A stretch of DNA of 64,000 nt from Bacteroidota bacterium (GCA_016717725.1 JADKFA010000045.1:1-64000), one strand, 5' to 3'; counted from the stretch's first letter, positions 10,546-20,891 are shown. The notes: a model not told the origin generated them from the sequence alone. Numbers and translations: made by a program.

Positions 10546-10576
10546 TAAAAGTACAAAAATCAAAGAATTGCGCAAA
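10546..10576 (-). promoter_or_regulatory. Bacteroidota promoter for the PhoD-like gene
   Basis: Minus strand: TTTG (10576-10573), 19-bp spacer, TACTTTTA (10553-10546), then 19 bp to the ATG at 10526. Fits the TTTG-N19-21-TAnnTTTG pattern with one mismatch. Confidence 0.5.
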
Positions 10577-10730
10577 TTTTTCTCATTAGTCAAGGGCATT
10601 ACAGCATCATTTTTGAAAGAAATTAGACAAAACATGCTTTTGAAATTACAATTTTTTACCACCTAAATACTGAAATCCATCAAACTAATAGAATATTCAT
10701 TTGAAATAATACTTAACTTGGTCAAGAATT

Positions 10731-12640
10731 ATGAAATCGACAATTACGCGCTTATTGCTTCTCCTCAGTTTATGTTTTACCCAATCAAAATCTCAAACAT
10801 TTAGTGCCTTTGGAGGAAATATACCCGATAATGGTCCAGCAGCACTTTTTCCGATTACGGTGAGTGGATTACCCACCACCATCGACACAACTTTTGGCAT
10901 TATAAACTTAAGTCTCAATATAACTCATACTTATGATGCAGATTTAGATATTTGGCTAATTGCTCCTGACAGTACCTATATTGAACTAAGTACTGGAAAC
11001 GGTGGCTCTGGAAACAATTATGTTAACACCAATTTTTACGACACGGTACCCAATTTTATTGAAAACGGTAGTGCACCTTTTTCTGGTTCTTATCGTCCTG
11101 AAGGATTAATAAATGATGTAAATAATACACAAAATCCCAATGGAGTTTGGAAACTTTTTATTCGCGACACCTATCCTACCGATTCGGGCGTCTTAATGAG
11201 CTGGAATATTACATTTGGAAACAATCCTCCTCAGAGTAACCAAATTACATCTTCCAATTTACCTATTATAAAAATAAACACTTTAGGACAGTCCATTTTG
11301 GATGATCCAAAAATTCCTGCAACCATGCAAATCATTGACAATGGTCCGGGAGTTCGAAATTATATTTCAAAATGCAAATTATACTGACAAATCATTCATG
11401 CGAAATGTATTGTCGGTTGATCGATCTCGAGCTATGGGATACTATGCATCTCGCACTCAATTTTGTGAAGTAATTTTAAATGGTCGTTATATTGGTATTT
11501 ATGTTTTCATGGAAAAAATTAAGCGTGATGCTGGAAGAGTGGATATTGCGAAATTAACTCCGGCTGATACATCGGGAGATGATCTAACGGGTGGGTATAT
11601 CCTAAAAATAGATAAAACCACGGGAGCTCCAGGTGGTGGATGGACAACGCTTTACAATCCACCTACAGGAGGTCCGAAGCCAGAAATTCAATTTGAATAT
11701 CCTGAAGTATCCGATATTTTACCTGTGCAAGCTCAGTATATAAAATCGTACTGCGACAGTTTTGAAATTGCGTTGAATGGGAGTAATTTTATGAATCCAG
11801 CTACTGGATATCGCCATTTTATTGATGTTACCTCTTGGGTAGATTATTTTATATTAAATGAATTCAGTAAAAGTGTAGATGGTTATCGAATCAGCTCATT
11901 TTTTTATAAAGACAAAAACAGTAATGGTGGTTTGATGAAGATGGGTCCTGTATGGGATTATGATATTGCTTGGGGAAATGCCGACTACAACGATGGTGAT
12001 GTTCCCTCGGGATATGCTTATCAATATGTTCATCCTTCTTCTGGTCAACAGGTGCCATTTTGGTGGAATAAATTATTACAAGATCCTTATTTTAGAAATA
12101 CATTACGTTGCCGATGGGATGATTTACGAGCGAATATTTTGTCGACAACCGTATTGCATAATTGGATAGATAGTGTTGGTCTTTATTTAGAAGAAAGCCA
12201 GATCAGGAATTTTGAAAGATGGCCTATTTTGGGTGTTTATGTTTGGCCCAATCCCTCACCCATTCCTACGGATTATACAGGTGTTAAACAAGAATTAAAA
12301 AACTGGATTACGAATCGATCCAATTGGCTCGATGCAAATATTCCGGGAATATGTTCATTAGCTGGGTTAGGAAATTTAAATGAAGCCCGCACTAACGTTA
12401 TCGCCTATCCGAACCCTGCCAGTGAAAGCACATGGTTGTTGTTGCCCGAAAATTTAAAAGGATTAGCCAATTAAGTTTTTACAATGAGTTAGGACAATTA
12501 ATCTCCTCCGAAAAAATTACCATCCAAGGAAAAGAACTTTTCATCTAGATGTACAGCATTTGAATCAAGGAATGCATTTGATTGAATTGAGGCAGGGGAA
12601 TGCGGTGTATCGAACGAAGTTGATGGTTGCTTACGAATAA
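10731..12640 (+). pseudogene. P-domain/CotH-kinase T9SS type A protein, with deletion and frameshifts
   Basis: Signal peptide (MKSTITRLLLLLSLCFTQS) is followed by a proprotein-convertase P-domain (residues ~23-165: THTYDADLDIWLIAPDST to NGVWKLFIRDTYPTDSGVL). Next is a CotH-type kinase-like domain: LPIIKINTLGQSI, then MRNVLSVDRSRAMGYYASRT, IGIYVFMEKIKRDAGRVDI, GGYILKIDKT and GPVWDYDIAWGN. A type A sorting domain (VIAYPNPASES to LIELRQGNAVYRTKLMVAYE) ends at 12640. Near 11375 about 50 residues normally found between GPGVRNY and YTDKSFMRN are missing and the frame changes. Two further breaks near 12474 and 12545 hit the sorting domain. CotH-like proteins can phosphorylate secreted proteins; the substrate here is unknown. 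Confidence 0.75.
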
Positions 12641-12675
12641 GATTGTTGGTGAATTGAATTTATTCTCGCGTTATT

Positions 12676-12708
12676 GAGGCTACTGGCTGCTAGCTTCTAG
12701 CTGCTGAC
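12676..12708. repeat. GCTAG-rich array, left of the four-helix gene
   Basis: Reads GAGGCTACTGGCTGCTAGC then TTCTAGCTGCTGAC. It is the inverted counterpart of the heptamer array at 13124-13162. The two face each other across the broken four-helix-bundle gene. Confidence 0.65.
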
Positions 12709-12713
12709 TTTTA

Positions 12714-13048
12714 CTAGTTTTTTATCGCTAAATCCAGCACGCCATTGGGAACGTTGATCTGGTTTTGAAAGTAGCTAATTCTTTGAATCTGATCTAGTTT
12801 TACTAATAAATTTTCATGTTCAAGATCATTAATATAGTTTAAACGATGACATAAATGAAGTTGAGTTTCAAGAAAAATTGCAATTTCACTAATCGTGCTT
12901 CTTTCTGATGTCTTGAGCACCTTCTGCAATATTAGATGGTATGGATACAGAATCAGAGAATCAGATTTCGATGTACTTGTACTAATTTATAGGTTTTCAC
13001 TAATTCAATACCCAATTCCCAAATTTTTAGTTTCTTAAAATTTATCAT
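12714..13048 (-). pseudogene. Four-helix-bundle protein (23S rRNA intervening-sequence type), frameshifted
   Basis: From an ATG at 13048 the minus strand reads INFKKLKIWELGIELVKT, then after a shift SVSIPSNIAEGAQD. After another shift comes VLKTSERSTISEIAIFLETQLHLCHRLNYI, ending at 12714. This order (KLxxWxxxxELV, SxPxNIAEG, ETQL) marks the small four-helix-bundle family first found in 23S rRNA intervening sequences and related to the Avd accessory protein of diversity-generating retroelements. The biochemical role is unsettled. Here it sits alone between inverted GCTAG-rich arrays, suggesting a small mobile cassette. Two or more indels break it. Confidence 0.75.
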
Positions 13049-13092
13049 TCGGGTTTTTGCAGGTGGGATGCTGTACAGATTCGTCTTCAAAT

Positions 13093-13111
13093 ATAATCAT
13101 GTCATCCCTTC
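13093..13111. repeat. Dispersed ATAATCATGTCATCCCTTC repeat
   Basis: A 19-bp sequence whose exact reverse complement occurs at 28424-28442 in the purQ-nadD intergenic region. Both copies lie close to GCTAG-rich arrays. Confidence 0.7.
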
Positions 13112-13123
13112 AGATTGTTTGCC

Positions 13124-13162
13124 AGAAGCTAGAAGCTAGAAGCTAGAAGCTAGAAGCTAGAA
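13124..13162. repeat. Heptamer tandem array (AGAAGCT)5.5
   Basis: Five perfect AGAAGCT units and a partial sixth, just 3' of lepA. Units are contiguous without spacers, so this is a simple tandem repeat and not a CRISPR array. Confidence 0.9.
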
Positions 13163-13207
13163 ACGGAGAATAATTTAAATGAAAAACAATCTCGTTCCAA
13201 CGAAACA

Positions 13208-14995
13208 TTAATCCAGCTTCAGCACTGCCAAAAACGCTTCTTGTGGAATTTCAACAGAGCCTACTTGACGCATGCGCTTCTTTCCTTCCTTTTGTTTTTC
13301 CAACAATTTACGTTTACGAGAGATATCACCACCATAACATTTTGCGGTTACATCTTTACGCAATGCTTTCACGGTTTCACGCGCGATGATTTTTGCGCCG
13401 ATTGCAGCTTGAATAATAATTTCAAATTGTTGACGAGTAATTAGCTCTTTCAACTTCTCACAAATTTTCTTTCCAAAAGTGAAAGCATGATCGCGATGAA
13501 TTAAAGCGGAAAGTGCATCGACAGGTTCGCCATTTAATTTAATATCCAATCGCACGAGATGGCTTTGACGATAACCAATCATATGATAATCGAAAGAAGC
13601 ATATCCTTTAGAAATGGATTTTAGTTTATCATAAAAATCAAAAACGATTTCGGCGAGTGGCATATTGAAGACTAATTCTACTCGGTCGGTGGTGAGATAA
13701 CTTTGATTTACTATTTCACCACGTTTATTAATACAAAGACTCATCACAGGTCCAACGAAATCGGCTTTAGTAATAATAGATGCTTTAATATAAGGTTCTT
13801 CAATGCGATCAAGTCGGCTCGGATCGGGAAAATCGCTTGGATTATTTACGATGAATTCGGTTCCATTTAATAGATAAGCAAAATACGATACGTTAGGAAC
13901 GGTGGTTATTACCGTCATATCGAATTCTCTTTCCAGTCGCTCTTGAATAATCTCCATGTGGAGCATTCCTAAAAATCCGCAACGGAAACCAAAGCCTAAG
14001 GCTGCAGATGATTCAGGTTCGAAGGTAAGAGATGCATCGTTCAGTTGTAATTTTTCAAGAGAGGCGCGAAGTTCTTCATATTCATCGGTATCTACAGGAT
14101 AAATTCCGGCGAAAACCATCGGCTTCACATCTTCAAATCCTTCCACAGCGGTGAGGGTTGGACGAGCAATGTGAGTGATGGTATCACCTACTTTTACTTC
14201 CTTCGCGTTTTTAATTCCAGAGATGATATAACCTACGTCGCCCGTTTTTACAACGTCGCGTGGGGATTTATCTAAACGAAGAATTCCGATTTCATCGGCA
14301 TGATAAGCAGAATCTGTTGAAACGAATTTCACATGATCGCCGGTTTTGATTTCACCGTCCATCACTTTATAATAAGCGATGATTCCACGGAAAGAATTAT
14401 AGACTGAATCGAAGATCAATGCTTTTAAGGGTGCTGTTGGATCACCTTTAGGAGCTGGGATACGAGTTACGATCGCTTCTAAAATTTCGAGCACGCCCAT
14501 TCCTGTTTTACCGGATGCAGATAAAATCTCATCACGATCACATCCTAGGAGATCCACAATTTGATCCTTTACCAATTCAGGTTCAGCGCTCGGTAAATCA
14601 ATTTTATTCAAAATGGGGATGATTGTTAAATCATTTCCCAATGCCAAGTATAAATTAGAAATCGTTTGAGCCTGAATTCCTTGAGCAGCATCCACAATTA
14701 AAAGAGCGCCTTCACAAGCCGCAATGGAGCGAGACACTTCATAGCTAAAATCCACGTGTCCAGGAGTATCGATCAGATTCAATGAATATTGCTTTCCATT
14801 TAAGGTATAATCCATTTGAATCGCATGACTCTTAATCGTAATGCCTCGTTCACGCTCCAGATCCATATTGTCGAGCACTTGAGCTTGCAAGTCTCTCTTA
14901 GACACTGTATTAGTATATTCTAAAAGACGATCGGCCAAAGTAGACTTACCATGATCAATATGTGCGATAATGCAGAAATTCCGAAGGTGCTCCAT
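13208..14995 (-). CDS. lepA: Elongation factor 4 (LepA)
   Basis: Translational GTPase that acts on stalled or initiating ribosomes. The 595 residues match the family. G1 is AHIDHGKSTL (residues ~10-19), G2 contains ERERGITIKSHA, G3 DTPGHVDF, G4 LNKIDL. The LepA-specific C-terminal domain follows, including KLNGEPVDALSALIHRDHA and the ending IPQEAFLAVLKLD. The frame is intact, notable because neighbours on both sides are broken. A TACCTTCG element lies about 10 bp upstream of the start. Not in an obvious operon. Confidence 0.96.
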   Translation of the reverse strand: MEHLRNFCIIAHIDHGKSTLADRLLEYTNTVSKRDLQAQVLDNMDLERERGITIKSHAIQMDYTLNGKQYSLNLIDTPGHVDFSYEVSRSIAACEGALLIVDAAQGIQAQTISNLYLALGNDLTIIPILNKIDLPSAEPELVKDQIVDLLGCDRDEILSASGKTGMGVLEILEAIVTRIPAPKGDPTAPLKALIFDSVYNSFRGIIAYYKVMDGEIKTGDHVKFVSTDSAYHADEIGILRLDKSPRDVVKTGDVGYIISGIKNAKEVKVGDTITHIARPTLTAVEGFEDVKPMVFAGIYPVDTDEYEELRASLEKLQLNDASLTFEPESSAALGFGFRCGFLGMLHMEIIQERLEREFDMTVITTVPNVSYFAYLLNGTEFIVNNPSDFPDPSRLDRIEEPYIKASIITKADFVGPVMSLCINKRGEIVNQSYLTTDRVELVFNMPLAEIVFDFYDKLKSISKGYASFDYHMIGYRQSHLVRLDIKLNGEPVDALSALIHRDHAFTFGKKICEKLKELITRQQFEIIIQAAIGAKIIARETVKALRKDVTAKCYGGDISRKRKLLEKQKEGKKRMRQVGSVEIPQEAFLAVLKLD

Positions 14996-15485
14996 AGGTG
15001 CGCGAAGGTACGAAACAGAAACTTGTCATTTCCATCAATTTTGGGTGAATCGCAGCCTCTATTTAAGTAAAATCAACAAAATATATCAGAATTTACCTTT
15101 AAGTTTAAAATAATTCCGTCCATCCAAAAGAAAAAAGAATTTCAATGATAAAATAATCACATCAAATTAAATTCACTGCATGACTTTCAAATCTTTAAAA
15201 TACTCAAAAACCAGATGCAACCTTAAATACAGAAAATGCATCTCCTATTTATAGAGGTATTTAATTAGCGATTTCAAAAATGAAAATCCTATTACACAAA
15301 AGGAAATATCATTACATTTACACTCTCAAAAATTGCAAAGAATTATTAAACATTTACAAAACACAAAAATACGTGAAAATCTAGAGATTCTGCTAATAAA
15401 ATCTTTCGAATGTACAGAAGAGTTAACTTCAAGAACTTTTCCAATTCACAAAATATAAATTCAACCTAGACAACAACATATAGAA
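14996..15485. other. Gene-free AT-rich stretch upstream of the first surface protein
   Basis: 490 bp between the divergent lepA and surface-protein genes. I see no ORF with coding character, no strong hairpin with T-tract and no repeat shared with the rest of the window. It must hold the promoters of both flanking genes; only the lepA side shows a recognisable element. Confidence 0.5.
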
Positions 15486-18400
15486 ATGAAAAAACTGTTT
15501 ACACTATTTGCAATGGCATTAATTGCCTTGCTTTTAACTCCACAATCCAGCCATGCATCGCATATGGCGGGAATGGATATTACTTATGAGTACACTGGTA
15601 CTCCAAATGCCTACTTGGTTCGTCTAAAATTATATCGTGACTGCTCTGGAATTTCCGCACCAACACAAGTGAATATTTGTTGGTCGTCGGCAACTTTAGG
15701 GTTGAGCGGAACCGTGACGGCTCCGAATGTTTCCTTAACTCCCGTGCCGAATACTCCATGTGTTACAGCAAACGCAACTTGTCCAGGTGGAATAGGTGAT
15801 ATTGAAGAGCATATTTACGAGGTAGTTATTACCTTACCACAGCCTGCATCTGACTGGACTTTCTCCTGGTACGAATGCTGCAGAAATGGTGCTATCACCA
15901 CATTACAACCTAATGGATTATACAATAGCTGTACATTAGATAACTTATTAGCTCCAACAAATTCATCACCTTATTTCTTAAATTTAGCTTACACTCGATT
16001 CTGCGTAGGAAATCAGTTCTTTTATGATCAAGGTGCTATTGATGTTGATGGCGATTCTTTAGTGTTCTCTTTAGTTACTGCAGAAGATGGAACTGGATCT
16101 TGTCCTCCTGCTCCTTATCCAAACACTTACATTGCACCCTATTCTCCTACAAATCCTTTAGCTTCCTCTATTCCAATTACGATCAACTCAAATACTGGAG
16201 TTATCAATTTCATTCCATCTATTGTTCAGGTGGCTGTAATTTGTGTGTTAGTTCGTGAGTACCGTAATGGATTATTAATTGGACAGGTGAAACGTGATAT
16301 TCAAATTAACATCGTTCCTGCTTGTAATCAAATTATTCCTTCTTTCAATAATGGTATTTTAACTGCTGGCGGAGGTCAACTTCTTGCCAATTGTAACGAT
16401 TACTCGGTAATTATTCCTTTTGATACAAACTTCCAATGTGGATCTGCTGTTCCTACCGACTTCAGTGCTGTCACTCCATTTTGGAGTTCCAAATCCTCTA
16501 GTAAGTGTTACTCCTATCAATTGTACAAATGGTCAAACCGATTCTTTATTGGTTACTTTCTTAAATCCATTAACGGTTGGAGAAACTTTTGTTTGGGTGA
16601 AGCGTGGATTTGATGGTAACACTTTACTTTCTGAGTGCGGTGCTGAAATTGCTGAGTTTGCTGATACCGTTCGAATTTTAGTGACGGATAATAGTGTTTG
16701 GGCTCCTGTAACAGATTCGGTGGGTTGTATCTTCAACAATTTTTCTGTTACCTTATCCGATAGTATTTATTGTTTCTCGGTGGCCAATGATGGTACCGAT
16801 TTGCAATTGTGGATGGTAGTGGTAATAATTTCCCGATTGCAAATGCCTATGGTTATTGCAATCCGGGTGGTACTAAAACGAATCAGTTATTAGTGAATAT
16901 GGCGGTAGTGCTTCTTCTACTGGTCCATTGTATTTACTTTTAAATAACAGCGGTGGTTCCGATGGAAATACTTTAGCGAATGATTGTGGTCGTTTCTTAA
17001 CCAGCACGGATACACTGGCGATCTTCTTTGTCGATAATATCATCAATGTGAACTTAGGTTCCGATCAAAACATTTGCAGCTTGATCCGATTCCAACTCTT
17101 GATTGTGGTTATCCTAATTTGAGCTACCAATGGTAACAACGGGCTATTGCTGGGCGACCAGCCAAACGTAACCCGTTAGTGGTACGTATTCTGTACTATT
17201 AAAAGGACGGTTGCACGGCGCTGACACAATGACATTAGTTATCATTCCTGCTCCTTCTGATAATTTAGGTGGTGATATCTCTTTGTGTGAATGATCCACT
17301 ACCTACTTTAGATGCGGGTAATGCAGGAGCTACTTACCAATGGTACTTAAATAGTACTGCCATTGCTGGAGCCACTTCTCAAACGTATACTCCTTCTGGT
17401 TTAACTCCTGGAACTTATACATTCTCTGTTGAGGTAAATACTGGAAACGTAATTTGTATTGGTCTTTTTGATATTGTGATTACTACTACAAATGCATTCA
17501 CCGTTTCAACATTAAGCAATCAATCTATTTGCGATATTGCTTCTGCTTATCCTTTATTGGATGCGGGAACCCTGGCGCTCCATCTTATCAGTGGTTCTTA
17601 AATTCTTCTCCTATTGCAGGGGCTACTAGTCAAACCTACCAAACCATGCAAGCAGGTACTTACAGCGTGACGGTTGGAACGGGTACTTGTGCGGGAAACG
17701 GAAACATGGTGCTTACCGTAAATACAGCCCTGTCGTTACATTAACCAACGCCACTATTTGTGACTACGATGCCATTCCAACATTAGATGCTGGAATCGTT
17801 AGCAACGCAACGTATCAGTGGTTAAATGGTGGTACTGCTATTGGCGGCGCAACTAACTCTACATACACGCCTACTGCAGCTGGATCGTACAGTGTTGATG
17901 TTACCGTTCCTCCAGGTTGTACAGGTACTGGCAACATGACATTGACCATCAACGCTGCTCCTGTGTTATCGGTTCTGGATCAGGACATCTGTTCTGACGG
18001 ACAAGCTATTTTAGATGCTGGTGTTTCGGGTGCAGCTTATACTTGGTCCAATGGTGGAAACGCACAAACCATTTCTACGAATAATGCGGGAACCTATACG
18101 GTTGCTGTGAGCTTAAACAACTGTACTTCTACCGATACGGCTGTAGTAACAGTATACTATTATCCTGATGCTCCTATTGTAGCTTGTAATCCAGGTACTA
18201 GCCCATATAAATTCGTTTATGTATGGACGGCGGTTAGTAATGCGGCAAGTTATGAAGTAAGTGAAGATGGTGGTGTTACTTGGATTCCAGCCAATACGCC
18301 TACAGGTCCTGAATCACATGGTGTAAATGTTACCATTCCAGATTTCACAGTGCGTGCTATTGGTAATGGTCTTTGTAAAATTGGAGCTGCCTCTGAGCCT

Positions 18401-18670
18401 ACAGCTTGTGAAGTTACCATTCCAAACATCTTTACTCCTAATGGTGATAGCCAAAACGAATTCTTCGAATTAGACAATATCGAACAGTATCCTAACAACA
18501 CCGTACAAATCTTTAACCGTTGGGGTAAGGAAGTGTACAATGAAGGTGGTTACAATAACTCTACAAAGAAGTTCAATGGTAAAGATTTACCTGATGGTGT
18601 TTACTTCTACATCGTTGATTTAGGAAATGGTGTCAAAGCAAAAGCAGGTACCGTTACTATTAACCGATAA
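15486..18670 (+). CDS. T9SS type B surface protein, copy 1, many frame breaks
   Basis: Signal peptide MKKLFTLFAMALIALLLTPQSSHA is followed by SHMAGMDITYEYTG and LKLYRDCSG, a common N-terminus of large Bacteroidota surface proteins. Several Ig-like repeats follow (pattern YQWxLNSxxIAGATSQTYTP, then GTYSVxV). The C-terminus is a gliding-motility-associated type B sorting domain: IPNIFTPNGDSQNEFF, VQIFNRWGKEVY, DLPDGVYFYIVDL, KAGTVTINR. Compared with copy 2 there are at least seven indels between 16480 and 17730, including damaged text at 17130-17220. Probably a secreted, surface-attached adhesin-like protein of about 1060 residues. The sister copy starts at 20928. Confidence 0.8.
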
Positions 18671-18694
18671 ATAAAATTTATTGAATGTTTTAAT

Positions 18695-18727
18695 GAGGCT
18701 GTCTCCAAGAGACAGCCTCTTTTTTTT
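18695..18727 (+). terminator. Rho-independent terminator after surface protein copy 1
   Basis: Ten-bp stem GAGGCTGTCT/AGACAGCCTC, loop CCAAG, then eight Ts. It starts 25 bp after the stop codon. Confidence 0.9.
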
Positions 18728-18854
18728 CTATAATTTTCAAAGAAAGATTATAGAGTAGAATGAATCCAACTATAAAAAAAAGTAAAATGATTTGTAAAAA
18801 TTTCATTTTAGTGGATACTTCCATTTCTACTTAAAAAAATAAACCCAAAAAAGT

Positions 18855-19082
18855 CTAATGACTTTTTTGCTCTATGAGCTGACGATTGATTTGAAGCAAT
18901 AATTCAAATAATGTTGTTAAAACGAGTAAGAATTGCTTCAAATCAATGTCAGGGTCCAGACATTCATTGATTGACAATATGTCGCCTTGTTGATCCCGAC
19001 CAAGGGTCACATTGTTTCTAATGACAATTGTGGGATAAAAATGGAGTAAAAAAAATCGACCTTTGTATCCAGTACCATCCAA
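18855..19082 (-). CDS. Possible small protein of unknown function
   Basis: A 75-residue open frame facing the sigma-factor gene, in an otherwise empty 530-bp gap. It ends in an amphipathic, Leu/Gln-rich stretch (DLKQFLLVLTTLFELLLQIN). I recognise no family, no clear ribosome-binding site, and no signal peptide. It could be chance. The only other feature in 18671-19201 is the terminator. Confidence 0.25.
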   Translation of the reverse strand: MDGTGYKGRFFLLHFYPTIVIRNNVTLGRDQQGDILSINECLDPDIDLKQFLLVLTTLFELLLQINRQLIEQKSH

Positions 19083-19201
19083 CCTTTGCCATTCAGAAAT
19101 CAGTCAAAAAAATCCATCAAAATCAATTTTAGCTGTTGATTATTAACTATTTAACATAATCGGCAATCAACCATGCAACCTCAAACTCGTAAATTGCATC
19201 T

Positions 19202-19768
19202 ATGTCTTTACAGCGTCCTTTAGAAATGACCGATGAGCAAATACATGAAGCCATACTTCGCGAAGATGCTTCCGCTCAGCGGTTGCTCTACGATAAGTTT
19301 GCGAGGAAGATGTTTGGTGTTTGTTTACGCTACATCAAGCAAAGAGAAGAGGCAGAGGATCTGTTACAAGAGGGATTTATAAAAGTCTTTCAAAAAATTA
19401 GTTCTTACAAAGCGGAAGGTTCCTTAGAGGGATGGATAAGAAGGGTGATGGTGAATACGGCATTAGATCATATTCGACAACAGAAAATGTTGTGGACAGA
19501 TTTATCAGACATAATAGAAGAGGGAGATGAGCCGGTAATAGGCCATGAAATAGGAGCTGCTGAATTGATGGCGGAATTACAAAAATTACCAATAGGGTAT
19601 AAAACCGTCTTCAACCTTTACGCCATTGAAGGATATACGCATAAAGAAATAGGAATATTGTTAGGTATTAGTGAAGGAACTAGTAAATCCCAATATTCAA
19701 GAGCCAGAAATCAGCTTATGATTTTAGTACAAGAATTAAACAAAGAAAATAGTTATACTACAAAATAA
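19202..19768 (+). CDS. ECF-type RNA polymerase sigma factor
   Basis: 188 residues with only sigma regions 2 and 4, as in extracytoplasmic-function sigma factors. Region 2 is FGVCLRYIKQREEAEDLLQ then EGFIKVFQKISSY and WIRRVMVNTALDHIRQQK. Region 4 is LPIGYKTVFNLYAIEGYTHK then EIGILLGISEGTSKSQYSRA, a helix-turn-helix for -35 recognition. The next gene starts 2 bp after this stop, so the two are almost certainly co-transcribed. ECF factors are usually held by a membrane partner, and the neighbour has the right topology. An alternative ATG lies at 19226 (MTDEQ). Confidence 0.92.
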   Translation: MSLQRPLEMTDEQIHEAILREDASAQRLLYDKFARKMFGVCLRYIKQREEAEDLLQEGFIKVFQKISSYKAEGSLEGWIRRVMVNTALDHIRQQKMLWTDLSDIIEEGDEPVIGHEIGAAELMAELQKLPIGYKTVFNLYAIEGYTHKEIGILLGISEGTSKSQYSRARNQLMILVQELNKENSYTTK

Positions 19769-19769
19769 A

Positions 19770-20891
19770 ATGAGTCGCTTCGAAGATCAGTTCAAAAACG
19801 CCTTCGACCATTTCGAACCTGAAGTGGATCCGAAGCTCTGGCAACAAATTAGCCAGCAGCTTCCAAGCGTACCGCAAAATCCAGGAGTTTCAGGCTCAGC
19901 GGGAACTGCGGGGAAAGGTCTTGTAGCACAGTTGGGAATAAAAGGTATAGCCGCCTTATTAACGGTAGCTACATTAACCATTTTAGGTGTAAATTATTTG
20001 ATACAGAAAGACGAGAAAGCGGTGGAGAAAAACAGTCCTGCTCTTTTGAATGAAAGTACTCTTTCTAGTGATAATTCATCTTCATTCGCCCTTCCATCGG
20101 AACAAGAAAAAGTTCAAAACGAACCAGTGGCGTCTTCTTCGCAAGAGATAAATCCATCTTCCGAAAAAACAGGAAATACGAGTTCAGAAAATAAAATTAA
20201 GCTTGATCAAAAAATCACGATCGAAAATGCGTTGACCGGAGATTTTAACAAGGAAAAAGGGGAATCTACTCCAAGGAATGATTCCCCTGCACCTGCTTTA
20301 GTGGTTAAGAGCAATAGTGTATCTGTTACAAAACCTGTTTCAAGTAATTCTGAAGGGGAATTTAATAATCAAACGCAACCCGTTGCTCCTATTCAAAAAA
20401 CAGTAAAACCAGTTTTGATTTTATCAACTAAAGGTGGATTTGCTCCATTAACTGTTACAGCGCTTACCAATCAAGAGGGAAATGTAAATGCAGTATTTGA
20501 TTTTGGAGACGGAAAATCGTCGATGGTCGGATCTACTGCAAACAACACATTTGAAGAACCTGGAAATTATACTGTAACCTGTGAAATAAATGGAATAACC
20601 ATCGAGGAAAAGGTCACTGTCTTTGGGAAAGTTCCTAGTGCTTTTAGTCCGAATGGAGATGGTATTAACGATGTACTTACGATAACCAAAGACGCTAGTA
20701 TCACTATAGAAATTAGAATTTTCAATAGAAACGGAAAATTAATGTTTATAGGAAAAGGAAATAACATCTCTTGGGATGGGACTTTTGAAGGTAGAAATGC
20801 CGATGCGGGAACCTACATGTACAATATCTTCGCTACTTCTGACGGAGAAGCTACATTCAAGCAAAAGGGAACGATAAACCTTTTCCGATAA
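19770..20891 (+). CDS. Single-pass membrane protein with PKD and type B sorting-like domain; probable sigma-factor partner
   Basis: 373 residues with no signal peptide. A short acidic cytoplasmic part (residues 1-55; FEDQFKNAFDHFEPEVDPKL, common in proteins next to Bacteroidota ECF sigmas) is followed by one membrane helix (~56-78, GIKGIAALLTVATLTILGV). A Ser/Glu-rich linker spans ~80-210. Then come a PKD domain (~212-285; APLTVTALTN, FDFGDGKSS, PGNYTVTC) and a complete gliding-motility C-terminal domain (~287-373; VPSAFSPNGDGINDVL, IRIFNRNGKLMF, WDGTF, AGTYMYNI, KGTINLFR). Topology puts PKD and the cargo-like domain in the periplasm. An anti-sigma role is inferred from position and topology only; no classical zinc anti-sigma motif is visible. 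Confidence 0.8.
   Translation: MSRFEDQFKNAFDHFEPEVDPKLWQQISQQLPSVPQNPGVSGSAGTAGKGLVAQLGIKGIAALLTVATLTILGVNYLIQKDEKAVEKNSPALLNESTLSSDNSSSFALPSEQEKVQNEPVASSSQEINPSSEKTGNTSSENKIKLDQKITIENALTGDFNKEKGESTPRNDSPAPALVVKSNSVSVTKPVSSNSEGEFNNQTQPVAPIQKTVKPVLILSTKGGFAPLTVTALTNQEGNVNAVFDFGDGKSSMVGSTANNTFEEPGNYTVTCEINGITIEEKVTVFGKVPSAFSPNGDGINDVLTITKDASITIEIRIFNRNGKLMFIGKGNNISWDGTFEGRNADAGTYMYNIFATSDGEATFKQKGTINLFR

Noticed and set aside
13124..13162. Regular array that could be taken for a CRISPR
   Set aside because: The 7-bp units are contiguous with no spacers and no cas genes are near.
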